Positions 48,943 through 59,309 of a stretch of DNA of 64,000 bases are shown here, in pieces. Both the position numbers and the translations under genes were made by a program. Source of the DNA: Cyclaneusma minus (taxonomy: Eukaryota > Ascomycota > Leotiomycetes > Marthamycetales > Marthamycetaceae). The notes under the pieces were generated by a model that was given only the letters and a program-made list of their open reading frames with translations, was not told where the DNA came from and did not search any database. Numbering within the stretch: the first letter of the stretch is position 1; every line of letters starts with the position of its first letter. Where the stretch lies: NCBI GenBank assembly GCA_037179335.1, contig JAKZHN010000003.1:1612001-1676000 (forward strand), given 5' to 3'.

Positions 48943-50980
48943 ACTTAGCCCAATCGTTCTCCCATGACGAGTCCATCAATTGAATTGTCTCGGACGGGAG
49001 CCAATTCGCGAGGAAATGGGGCCTGATTGTGAGATAATCATCCCGTCCAACCTGCATTTCCCGCCACACCATCTTGAACTTCTTGCCGAATACTTCCGTG
49101 AGCATCAGCCATAAGAGACACTCCAAGTCCGGTCCCTCTGCACATAGCTTTGTGCCTTCAATTTCGTACCAATCAATCTGTCCCTGGAAGATGACGCGTT
49201 CGGCAGGGAGGACAGGTCGGGTCCAGGCTGCTGACTGAGTGCGACTGCGCGCCACGGGCCGGTCGACAATCCAACGCCAGCACATCTGTGTGTGTGGGAG
49301 CTCCCTGGTGATGAAGAGAGGTTCGTCGGATTGAGCGCCCGTTCCAAACCAGGAGTCGCGCATGCGCGTGATGATGGAACGGAGGAGAGGCATGTCAGTA
49401 GGACAGAACAGAACTTCGAGGGTCTTCAGTCTCAGATCCATGTCGCACACCTCTTCGACTCTCCTGAGAAGACTCGCACGTGGGTAGTCCGGGTAAGACC
49501 GGCGCCCTTCGGAAAACTTGCCGGCGATCGTAATATGCTTGATCAACTTGCGGCGAGGTGTGCCGTTGCCATTGAGGTCCCTATTCAGGCAACGGACACC
49601 CGTCTGCAGCCACTTAATCGGGTTGACATCAGCTCGGTCTCCATCATATGGGGCTCCGAAACGAGGGTTGAAGAGGACGGGCGGATCTCCCACGACAATG
49701 CTCGTGTTCTGGTAGACGAAGTCGGTCACGAAGTAATGCCACTTCACGCAAACCATGCTCAAATCAGCCATAGGTGCGCAGGTTTGGTACTCGCGCTCGG
49801 ATGGCTTCACGTCTTCTCTCCAGCCCAGCTCGATGCGGTTGCGGCGGAAGTTCGAATGGGGAAACGACAACACACCAGTTTCGTAGTGTGGCCACTCATC
49901 TTCCAGGCCCGGAGATTGTGGCTGCCTCTGTGCTGATTTGCACGCATACGACAAGATATCCAGGAGAAGCTCATTCGGGAGACCTTTGAGGTTGAAAGTA
50001 CTGTCGTACATTGTGTCGGAAGCCGAGATAGGCAGCACTTTGCCACCCACAGAGTGTAGCTCGAGGCCGTTGGTGTCGGTGATCACGCACTTCTTGACGT
50101 ACTTCATGACGGGCTCGAAGCATTCGTAAATCTGCTGTCCAACGGTGCCATGGGGAAAGTCACGAAGGACCAATTTCTCCACCACGCGCAGACCGCGCCC
50201 ATTCGAAAGAAACTCAATGATGGCCATGGTATCTTTGATAGTATCAATCGAGTCTGCGATGGTACTAGCAATGTGCTCTCGAATCAGTCGGCAGTAGTTG
50301 TAGAAGTCGGGATTCAAACCCGTGAAGCTCAGCTCAAGCTTGTCGAGACTGCGGGGACTGCCGCGAGAACCGCCGTGCTGCATCCATATCTGATGCAGTA
50401 CTCGAAACTGAAGCTGGAAGCTTGGCTTGGGGACCGAGCCATGTTCGCCACAGACAGATCCTGGATAGGGAGAATGGGGATCCTCGTTGAACCATCCCAC
50501 ATCATCTTCCCAGGCCCAAGAGCGCTGTCCCAAGTTCACATCGCTGGCTACGTTGATGAACTGAAGGTCTCTGATCTCAGAGAAGAAGTTCGAAGGAAGC
50601 TTGTGGCGCTCTCTGAGACGCGGCCACTCTTCGGAGTAGTTCTCGTTCCAAAGCAGTGCAGCTGTCTCGTCTTGGCCATCCGCATCAGAGTAGATCATGA
50701 TCTTCACAGGAGTATCCCGGAAGAACAGCTTCTTGGCCATCTCAGAGATGCCTTTGGAGACACTGAGGATGCGGTGGTTGTAGTAGATACCGTGGTCCAT
50801 GATCGGCTGGCGTCCCCAGTTGTCGCCGATATCAAATGTGATGGAATCAGTTTCAATGAGGAGGCCCAGGATCTTCTCCTTGACGTTTTCGGGTAGAGCA
50901 TCGAACTGAATGTACCTTGCAGGCAGGATGAGGTCTTGTGCGTTCATCGCGCCGAAAGGGTCCTCGTAGTTGGACTCCAT
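48935..50980 (-). CDS. Two-module F-box-like family protein, copy 6, intact reference copy (681 aa)
   Basis: Single uninterrupted frame from ATG 50,980, the best template for the family. Residues 17-110 are the first module (LILPARYIQF, LPENVKEKILGLL, ILSVSKGISEMAKKLFF). A conserved strand at 136-148 (IRDLQFINVA) follows. Residues 185-260 include a leucine-rich part (LDKLELSFTGLNPDFYNY). LVLRDFPHGTVGQQI is at 270-284 and TDTNGLELHSVGGKV at 301-315. The second module is at 330-430 (LKGLPNELLLDILSY, CAPMADLSMVCVKWHYF). The C-terminal half has LKTLEVLFCPTDMPLL, RWIVDRP at 569-575 and a Trp/Leu-rich segment CLLWLMLTEVFGKK at 621-634. No signal peptide, membrane segment or catalytic motif is visible. 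Molecular function unknown; F-box-like character inferred from the LP-x-E/V-x-x-x-IL pattern and the following Cys/Trp/Phe block. Confidence 0.8.
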   Translation of the reverse strand: MESNYEDPFGAMNAQDLILPARYIQFDALPENVKEKILGLLIETDSITFDIGDNWGRQPIMDHGIYYNHRILSVSKGISEMAKKLFFRDTPVKIMIYSDADGQDETAALLWNENYSEEWPRLRERHKLPSNFFSEIRDLQFINVASDVNLGQRSWAWEDDVGWFNEDPHSPYPGSVCGEHGSVPKPSFQLQFRVLHQIWMQHGGSRGSPRSLDKLELSFTGLNPDFYNYCRLIREHIASTIADSIDTIKDTMAIIEFLSNGRGLRVVEKLVLRDFPHGTVGQQIYECFEPVMKYVKKCVITDTNGLELHSVGGKVLPISASDTMYDSTFNLKGLPNELLLDILSYACKSAQRQPQSPGLEDEWPHYETGVLSFPHSNFRRNRIELGWREDVKPSEREYQTCAPMADLSMVCVKWHYFVTDFVYQNTSIVVGDPPVLFNPRFGAPYDGDRADVNPIKWLQTGVRCLNRDLNGNGTPRRKLIKHITIAGKFSEGRRSYPDYPRASLLRRVEEVCDMDLRLKTLEVLFCPTDMPLLRSIITRMRDSWFGTGAQSDEPLFITRELPHTQMCWRWIVDRPVARSRTQSAAWTRPVLPAERVIFQGQIDWYEIEGTKLCAEGPDLECLLWLMLTEVFGKKFKMVWREMQVGRDDYLTIRPHFLANWLPSETIQLMDSSWENDWAKSW

Positions 50981-52132
50981 GGCGACCAGAGGAAGTGAAG
51001 ACTGCTCGTTATGAGCAGCGGTGTCTTGTCGAACGAGAGATTTTCGAGAGGCGTGGGAAGGTATCAGACGGAGAAGGTTCAGTTCGTATTCGAGGGGGAG
51101 TCGTATTCGCGTATGAGGGGATTCGAGTGGGAGGAGGGGAGTATCAGAGCCTTTGAGAAGCTGCGCAGGTTAGCTTCACGGTTTTTCTCGAGAGGTGATA
51201 GGAGGGTATTCGGATTGTTGAAGCAACTGCGCAGGTGAAGCTTCAGACCAAGCTACTGCGGGAGCGCAGCTTGTAGTTGTTCTTGGGAGGAGGTAGCAGG
51301 GAGACAGACCTGTAGATGGAAGACCTTGGTGCGCTAGAGCTTGGAGCTCAGGTGCAGTGGGGTCGAGACTGATCGAAGGTCTTGAAGCTGCTCTGGTTGT
51401 AGCTGAAGCTCTGAAGGTAGGTGCGTTGTGGGATCTTTTGGAGAGAAAGATGGAGAGGGAAAGAAAGAGTAAGTGTGCGAGGTGGCGAGCGTTGTTTTAA
51501 AAGATACAGACTCGCTCGCCTCACTAGCGGTCGCGCTAAGCGCTGCTGGAGCTCGTGTGATTCATGTTGTGATATTCACGGGTGTTAGTAGCTCCTTACC
51601 CAAAGCGCCACCACCCACACCCCCAGCCTGCCTCAGGCCACCGCAGTAACCGGAAGCTAAATATACCGATAGCAGGGGGCCCTCCAGGGGGACCTCCAGT
51701 AGTTAGGCTGAATCATGCATACACTCTATGGCATACTACCGCCCGTTATTGCTCTAAGTGATCACTTCCCTGTTTATCCAGCTGATACCAAGAGTTTACG
51801 GAGAATGTCAAAACGTATCGTGTAGAGCGCAGCGAAGGGCCAGGTCAGTCGAAACCAGAGACCAATGCTTAGCTCAGACTATCTACATCTTGGGTATTCT
51901 GGCTGCACTATGTACACCCCGCTCGACGGACCAACCTTTCTAGACTCCAGTGCCTATGCCTAGGACTGCGCCAATTCTCTTTAGTCCTCGTCTTCTTCTT
52001 CTCCAAGCCAATCCCACGCAGTGATCATGTACATACTCCGAAACTCAACGCTTCTCTGTTTACCGTGTGGGTAGTGAAATGATCGCTGAAACTTAGCTAT
52101 ACTACATCGGCCGAGTCATCAAGTGTAGGCGG
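50981..52132. other. Intergenic region between copies 6 and 7
   Basis: The first 500 bases are the leader and promoter side of copy 6. They contain GAAGCT/AGCTTC-rich words and a duplicated CTGCGCAGGT motif (51,163 and 51,228) that reads on the minus strand as possible splice acceptors. Nothing else is seen. Confidence 0.4.
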
Positions 52133-52612
52133 CTACAGTATAGGCACCCACCATGAATCACGCCGCCCACGAGTCATAAAAGCAGTTTTAAAGATAGGTG
52201 AGTGGTTTTTACAAATTTCAACAGTGGATTTGGTTTTTCTCCCCCCTTTCCTAGCTAGTCCAACACACGCTCTGTAAAGCAGTTCCACCAGCTCTTGCTC
52301 CAGTAGCCATGATCCCAAAGAACACTTTCCAGCAGGACGATCGCTACAGTTTCTCATGGCGAGCGGTTGGCGCTGGAAGCAGGTTGGAAGGCCGCTCGTG
52401 CAGCTGAGTGCGCCGAAGTGATGGAAGGGGAAGAGAAAAATATAGTGTGTGTGTGTGTGTGTGTGTACGACATTGCCTACGTGCAGGACGAAGCCGAGGA
52501 TCTTTCGCTTGACTGAGGACGGAAGATCGCCCCAACTCATGTTGCGCGCGGGGATCAGTAGGTGGTCGAAATCCATACCGCCGAGCGGATCTTCGAATCG
52601 GAGAGTCGCCAT
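52133..52612 (-). pseudogene. F-box-like family, N-terminal remnant, copy 7
   Basis: From ATG 52,612 the first module is clear for about 45 residues (FEDPLGGMDFDHLLIPARN, LPSSVKRKILGFVLHV) and very close to the other copies. It then runs into a (CA)11 tract (read on this strand), after which the frame stays open to 52,133 but no longer resembles the family. Upstream, GTAAGG...CTAACCCGGCGCAG (52,647-52,698) looks like a 52-bp intron in the leader, so the promoter side may be intact. Truncated remnant; a second exon beyond the repeat could not be found. Confidence 0.6.
52445..52466 (+). repeat. (GT)11 microsatellite
   Basis: Eleven GT units, exactly where family homology of the copy at 52,133-52,612 is lost. 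Confidence 0.95.
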
Positions 52613-53790
52613 GGTGATGAGAGATGAACAGAAGCTCAGAGGTGGAACTGCGCCGGGTTAGTTGATGGTGGTGTATGGTACGTGGAGCAATACCTTACCA
52701 GCAAGACACGCGTGCAGGGCATATGCCGGCAAGATGCAGCGCAATATGAGGTATAAGCAAGCCACAAGGCGTGAGACTGGAAGTAGATTGAACGTTGTAA
52801 AGTGCGCAGAGCTGCTGCGCGTGTGATGAGCGTGCGGTCCGAAGAAGCTTGTAGGCGGAAGCAGGTTAGAGGAGAGCAAAGGTGAAAGCAAGGGAAGCTT
52901 GAGCACAAGGAAAGGTTCAACGCGGAGGAAACTTAAGTGTGGAACCAGGTCGATGACTGTCTCGAGCTCGCTGCGCGATAGCGGAGAATGAGGAAGAAGG
53001 AATACCCTGTAACACGGATGTCCACTATGGTTCGCAGCCTGCTGAGATCCGAACAAGAAGATCATATAGTCTATAGAGTATGTAGAGACAATCACATAGT
53101 ACGGAATGGAATAGGGTGCCAAATCAGCTAAGAGTACGGGGTCATGCCCACTCTAATTGAGACCACATTCTGTCCCTCAGGAAGGGACATAATCTGACTT
53201 CATCAGGTTCAAAAGACTAGCAAGATCTGGACCCAGGTCTAGGAGAAATGAGACCTTCGAGGAAGATGTAGAAAGGTACCTACAAAAAGAATACTTGAAG
53301 AGTCGAGACAAGGCCCCTAGACCTTGAGGACCGAGGATTAGAAAACGCGACGCCTAGGGGTCCAGTGAGGTTCGGGGCTAGGAGAGATGACTAAAATCGT
53401 TGGCCAGCTGTGTAAGCAAACTTCGGAGCAAAGTGAAAGGAAGATGTGTCTAAGGATGGCCACTCATACTACCAGTATTTGAAGAAAGGTAAGCGAGCAC
53501 TAAGATCAATTTCACCTGGGAGAAAAGAAGCAGAAGCATTGTGGGTTTTAAGTTTTTTTTTATTACTAATCCGATGTTCCTAGCCATGGTCTTCCATCAA
53601 CACATTGAAAAATAAGTGCTCCAGGCCACTTCTAAGCCTGGAGTCAAGACCAGATTTCCATCTTTTGCAGCCTCCCAAGAGATCGCGCTAGTCTATCGGG
53701 GTGGGTCTGTCTTCTGATCCCACGTGTTTGTTCTTCCCATGGAGACTCAGCTCGGCCACCTAGTCCAACATCATCTCTAGAAAGGAAATT
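52613..53790. other. Intergenic region between copies 7 and 8
   Basis: Contains the leader of copy 7 with its likely intron. A further 600 bases toward copy 8 hold no recognisable feature apart from an A/T run near 53,551-53,562. Confidence 0.4.
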
Positions 53791-55680
53791 TCAATCCCAC
53801 GAATCTCCCCACCCACCATTGGAGACCGGAGGTCTGTCCGTTGTCAGGGTCAGCATTTTGAGCCTGTCATCTTCGTTAACTGTCACCACGTCATTCCCAT
53901 TGTTCAGCGCATCTTCATTCGCCTGTGTCCACCAGCCAGTTATGCCGGTCCACAGGATCTGGCCCGATCCTCCACACACCTCGTTCATGATCCAGCGTAG
54001 CAGCCACTCCATATCCTCAGGGAACCACTCCAGTCTGGCTCCCTGCGAGACCAACTTGATCTTCTTGAGGTGAAATCCGGTATGGAAAGCAATCTCTGGC
54101 CTTTATGCTGTCCAGCATGCCTCTTCATCGGGGCCATGAACACCCCTTTCCCATCTAACAATGTTCCGTCGGGGAGCAGCAGGCTCTAACCAGTGCAGAA
54201 GAATGAGTCGCGCGAGAAGTCTGATGTACGGAGTCTGGTCTGCTTCCACTTCAATCACAAGACAGTCCAACTCAAGGTCCATCTCCATTAGGCGCTCCAG
54301 AGTTTTTGCCATCGTGGCTCGGGTGTTGATTTCATCCCATATATGGGGTCTCAGATCACACACTTTTCTGTCATCCTGGTACATAGGCCAAGCCAGCAAA
54401 GTTAAGTGGGTCACCATACGAGAGCGACTGATAGTACAAACTTGTCGGCTTCCGTCCACCGTGGTCACAGGCTGGCTAAGCCACTCTGGAACGAACTCTG
54501 TATTGCCCAGAATGAAGTCTTGCGAAACTCGGAATTTCGTCTTCCTATACAAAGGCGCAAGGATGAGGTGATGGAACAGCCTGGAGCTCAAGATCATGTC
54601 GAGGAGAGGGTTGCATCGCCGGTCTTCCCACCCGAACCCTTGACCTACGGCCGATATCAGGTTGCTGATGACGGACTTGATGTCAGCCATCGCAAGGCCG
54701 AGGATGTCAAGCTGGAGGTCTGTAGGCAGACGGTCGAATGGAAAAGGACCGGGAGGCGAAGACATGCCCGCAGGAATCATGTGACCGTTGTTTGGAACGA
54801 TATCGAAGCCGTGGATATCGGTGACCGAGGATTCTTGAGCATACTTCAAAGCAACTTGGAAGCTTTCGTAAATCTGGTGTCCAACCTCACCCCTCGGAAA
54901 GTCCTTGAGAATGAGACGCTTGGCCTTCAAACCGCCATCTACTCGACTCAGTCGCTGCATCATAGTTCGGATCATTTCGACGGTATCGCCGACTTTCTCC
55001 GATGCTTCCTGCCGGAGAAGGCTACATGCATAAACATCGAGATCCAAGCCTGCGAATTTCAATTCGAGATGGGTGAAGTCGCTGTTGCGCTCATCCATGA
55101 AGCGAGCCAGATGTAGTTTCGAGACGACTTGGAATTGGCCTGTCAAGTCGGCCACGTCGAAGCCAGGACGCGGGCGACAGTCTTTGCACCGATAGTCGCC
55201 ACTTTCCGATTAATTAGGGTTTCCCAGGACCATCAATTTTGGTTTCTTGACGAATGTGACGTGATAAATATGGCTTGTTGGCGAGAAGTACGCCACACTC
55301 GGCGATCTGTTGCTGTCGAAAGTCTTGTACCCGAGATCTTTTTCCAAAGTCTGCAGAAACTCGCCGTATCGTCCGGTGAAAAGCATGTGATTTTGCTGCC
55401 AGAAAATCTGGCTTCCCTCTGAATGAATCTCTTGACAGGTCGCGAGAATTCGAATGTTCAAGAACTTGTTGCCGGAAAGATTGCAATCATTTGCATTACG
55501 CCAGGAGTAGAATTCGATGGATTCAACGCAAAGGACAGTCTTGAGGATCCTACGCTTGACGGCATCGGGAAGCCGAGTGTCACTCCAGGGAAAGTTTCGT
55601 GCCGGAATGAGGAGGTTCTCGACATCCATGGATTCGAGAGGATCCTGGTAGTCGTACATCTGGAGGCCGTCGATGTCCAT
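53791..55680 (-). pseudogene. Two-module F-box-like family protein, copy 8, two in-frame stops
   Basis: One reading frame covers the whole family length but is cut by two stop codons. From ATG 55,680 (or 55,713): LLIPARNFPWSDTRLPDAVKRRIL, given here in parts of the first module, then GSQIFWQQNHMLF and VTFVKKPKLMVLGNPN followed by TAA at 55,210-55,212. The same frame continues CKDCRPRPGFDVADL (a possible C-x-x-C pair), LELKFAGLDLDVY, LILKDFPRGEVGHQI, FDRLPTDLQLDILGL, CNPLLDMILSSRLFHHL, IVRWERG and CWTA, then TAA at 54,103-54,105. It resumes to EWLLRWIMNEVCG, GITGWWTQANED and a normal C-terminus at 53,791. With only two point nonsense changes and no frame break, it is the youngest of the broken copies. 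Confidence 0.8.
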
Positions 55681-55850
55681 GGCGGCAAGGTGCTTCACGA
55701 CGGTGTATCTCATGGTGAATATGGGTGTATCTGGCAGTCTTGGAGTGACTAGTAGTGATGTAGTAAAGCTCGATGTGGAGCCAGTTTGCCAGTGATGGAG
55801 CAGCTTCAGGATCGAGCTCAGAGGAGAATTCGACGTAGCAGCAGGCAGAT

Positions 55851-55942
55851 CTGAAGGAAGTGCACCAGACGTTAGTAAAGAATTTGGAGTGGGGGCAGCA
55901 CAGATTGGTTTGGAGATGAGAGGGAGCAAGAAGAAATCATAC
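55851..55942 (-). other. Probable leader intron of copy 8, proximal
   Basis: On the minus strand: donor CCAAG|GTATGATTTC, branch site CTAAC and acceptor CTTCCTTCAG|ATC, 92 bp in total. It lies about 140-170 bp before the possible start codons and is tandemly related to the next upstream intron. Confidence 0.55.
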
Positions 55943-56015
55943 CTTGGAACCCACGGCTTGAAGAATCAGCTTCAATGCGATTGTAGAAGCAAAAGCGAAA
56001 GAGCAGCAGATCGAT

Positions 56016-56166
56016 CTGAAGGAAGATCACCAGCAGTTAGCAAAGGGTCTGCAGTGGAAGATAGAGCAGACAGGTTTGAAGATGTGAGGAAGACAAATCT
56101 TGGAGCCCACTGCAAAAGAATGGTGAAGGCTGGACTGGGATGCAAGGGGGTAAGAAGAAATTATAC
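56016..56166 (-). other. Probable leader intron of copy 8, distal, containing a dead exon
   Basis: On the minus strand: donor CTAAG|GTATAATTTC, branch CTAACTGCTGG and acceptor CTTCCTTCAG|ATCG, 151 bp. Inside it, GTGGGCTCCAAG is a copy of the exon end GTGGGTTCCAAG found at the proximal donor, but its following GTATGA is lost. The intron therefore appears to contain one and a half repeat units. Confidence 0.5.
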
Positions 56167-56717
56167 CTTAGAAACCACTGGTTGAAGCAAGTGGAGAGCT
56201 GATGGGGAGAGGAAGGAAGGAAGAGGGAGTTGGAGATCAGAAGACTTATATAGACGCCGCCGCCGCTCGAGGCCCGGACGAGCGTTAGCGCGGGGCACGG
56301 CCTGGACCAAGCTCCAAGTGAAGCTATGGGTCAAGGGACTGAGAAGGTGGGGGTCTGAGCTTGTGTTCTGATTATCAGATGGCCGGTACAGATTGTGGTG
56401 ATAGCGAAGACATTGGATCAGAGAGAATATAGCTCGGCGAAGGAGTCGGAAGGACAGAATCAGCAGTTTAGTTTTGCATTCTGTATAGAAGACTCTCACC
56501 GCCGGATGGGATATACGTTTCGAGGCGAGTTTTAGAATTACTGGGGATAGATACAGACAGTGACAGTTGAGAGACAAAGTTCCTGAGCTATCGATGAGAA
56601 GAAGCTTCATACAGAATCCTGAGGAGCTGGGGAGCATCCGCATCATTTATATGGTCTAGCTCATCACCTGCGGAGGGAGAGAGGGAGGTGATCAAAAGTC
56701 AGTGGATGGCAGGGCAC

Positions 56718-56747
56718 AGCCAGCGAAGCTGGCTGACTTCGCTGGCT
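56718..56747. repeat. Perfect 11-bp inverted repeat (hairpin)
   Basis: AGCCAGCGAAG (56,718-56,728) and CTTCGCTGGCT (56,737-56,747) are exact reverse complements around an 8-base loop. The loop repeats part of the stem (CTGGCTGA), so slipped pairings are possible. Confidence 0.7.
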
Positions 56748-57251
56748 GACTCAATTCAAGAAAGCTTATTGCTGAAAGTAGAAGTCAGAAGAAGCCCATG
56801 TGACTGGATTTTGAGAAGTCCAGGCACGTGAATGATGAGAATCAGCACCTCTTGACCTGAGGCAGCCAGCTTGACCGGCTCTGAGCTGCGTACCGGAGTG
56901 GATAGACTAGAACTACGCTATCTAGGGTGGAAGTTAAGAAAAACAAGAGCTGCAGCTGCCTGTAGTCACGGTCTTGAAGGTTGAAGCTGAAGATGCAGAG
57001 AGTTTGCGGGGTTTGGAGCTTTTGGTTTGGTTGCAGCCCTGTACCACACCGCTAGCCAAGTGGACCCCTGACCGTTATCTAGGAGCCTACCAAATCACAT
57101 GACGCAGTCAGCTGCCTCACCACCATATGACGGGCAGATCATCTGTTTTGACAACATTCACTGAATCACTGAGAGGGGCAGTATTTACAACGGGACGAAA
57201 GAAGTCCGAGCCCCCCGCACGATGACCGTCCTCTCAACCTTCTGAAAACTG

Positions 57252-57380
57252 TTTGAACTATTCGTGATCATTTGAAGTATTCCCGATTACTGTGAATACT
57301 CTCAATCATTGGGAATACTCTGCACTATTAGAGATATTTCAAATCATGGTGGATTGTCATAATTACTGGGAATATTCGAA
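57252..57380. repeat. Degenerate tandem repeat, about 20-bp unit (GAATACTC type)
   Basis: Words of the form GAAxTATTC / GAATACTC followed by AATCATTGG- or ATTACTG-like spacers recur five or six times (for example at 57,293, 57,312, 57,370). Imperfect units of about 18-22 bp. Origin unknown. Confidence 0.5.
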
Positions 57381-58056
57381 GCAAATTTTGCCTGAGGGGC
57401 GGTTCAGACCATTTTCACCTACCTGTAGGTGCCTAGCTAAGTTGGAGTCTACTAGAAAATCACGACACGATAAAGATGGAATCCGAATTAATGTTCAAGT
57501 GTCTGATTGATGTATCTGACGGAAACTGACTAGCTACGGCCTGACTTTCTGCAAGTCATACGACGGTGTAGAAGCGTTTCAGGACAGCAAAGGCCTCCGA
57601 AATGATCGCTCGGAGTTTTCACTTCAGAAACTGTATGCCACTTCCGACCGCTTTTTTAATTCGAGTTCCTGGAAGGCGCACAAAACGCTTTCCTGGCATC
57701 TCAAAAATCGCCCAAGTCGCTCTTCAATGATGTGTATCATCAAGCCTCGAACAACCGCCCCGCAATGTGCACAAGCTCGTCTATGAAACACCAGATCCCA
57801 CCCCTCATCCATCCGTTCATTGAGGGAAGCCGAAACTGCCTTGTACTCGAGTCGAAAGTTGTTTGAAGGGGTTTCGAAAGAAGGAGAGAAGCGAAGTTCG
57901 AGAATTGGTATGTAGTACGCGAGAATCAGAAAAGGCGCCGATGTATGCTTTGTCTGCAGGCCCGTTTGTATGTATCCCCTCCACTCAAATCATCCATTTT
58001 AGATGCCTGTACTGCTTGAGCGGAAGTGAGCTTGCGAGAGAAAAAAGCACGCGCTC

Positions 58057-58933
58057 CTAGTCGTAGTAACCGAGTAGGAGCGCCCTAATCCTCCTGTGAA
58101 GCGGAATATACGTGTGATTCGGGTCAGGCTCCTCACTGGCGCTCTCGGATGGAAAGGTTCCGGACCAGGAGAAACTGCCCAAATCGCGGCACTCATACTC
58201 GAAGATCTGGTGAAACAGCCACTCGGAGTCGCCGCGGGTCCAAGCATTGATGTAATCCCTATCGGTGCGAAGGATCAATTGCTTGATCTGGAGACCTTCT
58301 CCGGTGTCGATAGCCGTCTCTATAACCGACTTTGGGTTGTTTGCAATCCATATGAGAGCATCGGGATCTGACTGCACGATGTTTTTTCGCCACTCGATAT
58401 ATCTTGGAGGAGAAACCCAGTTCACATCGTCGGAGCTTCTCTTTCCTACCGATTTCGATCCACTGCGAAATTCAACTGGGATCAGCCATTCCTTGATGAT
58501 TAGACGGGCCAGAACTCGGAGGTATGGTGCCATCAACTCGGGCTTGAGGTCGATGACCAAAACCTTCAATGACAGATCCATGTCGGAAAGGCTTTGGAGA
58601 ACCTCCACATTCCAGACTGCGTCTGCTATGTTATCGTAGCTGTCTCGCCTCCATCTGGAGGACAGGCCAAGTTGAATCTGGGTGATGTTCTTGAATCGAG
58701 CCGAGAGGGAAACTTTCAGGTCTCCGGGCACACTGATGACATCCTGCTCAAGCCACTTTCGAACAGATCGGGGGGTAGGAGCATCCGGGTCGGATGATGG
58801 TTGTGGGTAGCCGCAGAGTGTTCGATGGAAGATCAGGGGTCCCTTGACTCTCCTCTCGTCCAAGTATCGAGACTGTCAGGTGATGAAAGAGTTTCGACGT
58901 TGTGAGGAGATCTCTGATAGGAGTACATGTATC
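58057..58933 (-). pseudogene. F-box-like family, C-terminal remnant, copy 9
   Basis: The readable part starts around CTPIRDLLTTSKLFHHL (58,930 downward). It changes frame near 58,862 and continues as an open frame of 268 codons with no ATG at its start. This frame holds WLEQDVISVPGD, MDLSLKVLVIDLKPE, YLRVLARLIIKEWLIP, YIEWRKN, LIWIANNP and SEWLFHQIFEYECRDLG, all matching the C-terminal half of the family. Upstream, a TGA (about 58,982) and unmatched sequence separate it from copy 10, so the N-terminal part is missing. If the frame break is an error it would be a C-terminal-half gene like the copy at 62,798-63,988. Confidence 0.6.
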
Positions 58934-59309
58934 CTTGTCAAGGCTGTAGACTTCCCCGAAAGCCCGACTAACAGGGAATCATTGGCGAGGGCGGAGCGTA
59001 CATCATGTTCTTGGTTGCCATTGCGTAAATGATAAGAGAGCCAGAGGTTTTGCATTGAGGGGTCACATGAATCACGACGACGAGTCACGCGAGAATAACA
59101 ATGGTGTGAGAACAGAATTGCGAGTCTCAAATGTATTTGATTCAACGCGACTGAATTGAGTCAAACATTTCTGAAGTCAGGGTGGGACACGAGCTTGAAG
59201 CAGCTGCGTGGTGGTTCTTCTGCCCTTGGTATCTGCGCCGCTCGTAGTCGACTATTCAATTCGAGGCTTCTCCCTGGGTGGAAGCCTCTCCTTCATCCGA
59301 AGCTTCTCC

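Larger units (their letters stand above)
55838..56200 (-). repeat. Tandem repeat of an exon-intron unit, period about 165 bp
   Basis: GATCTGAAGGAAG...CAG(A/-)...GTTAG recurs at 55,849 and 56,014. The GTATRATTTCTTCTT donor region recurs at 55,942 and 56,166, with a mutated middle copy near 56,100. About two and a half units. Confidence 0.6.
56201..58056. other. Intergenic region between copies 8 and 9
   Basis: About 1.9 kb with a hairpin (56,718) and a degenerate short tandem repeat (57,252-57,380). A 161-codon minus frame (56,161-56,646) overlaps the leader of copy 8 and is not convincing as a gene. Confidence 0.45.

Noticed and set aside
56161..56646. 161-codon minus frame upstream of copy 8
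   Set aside because: It overlaps the duplicated leader introns and has no domain; better explained as non-coding leader and promoter.
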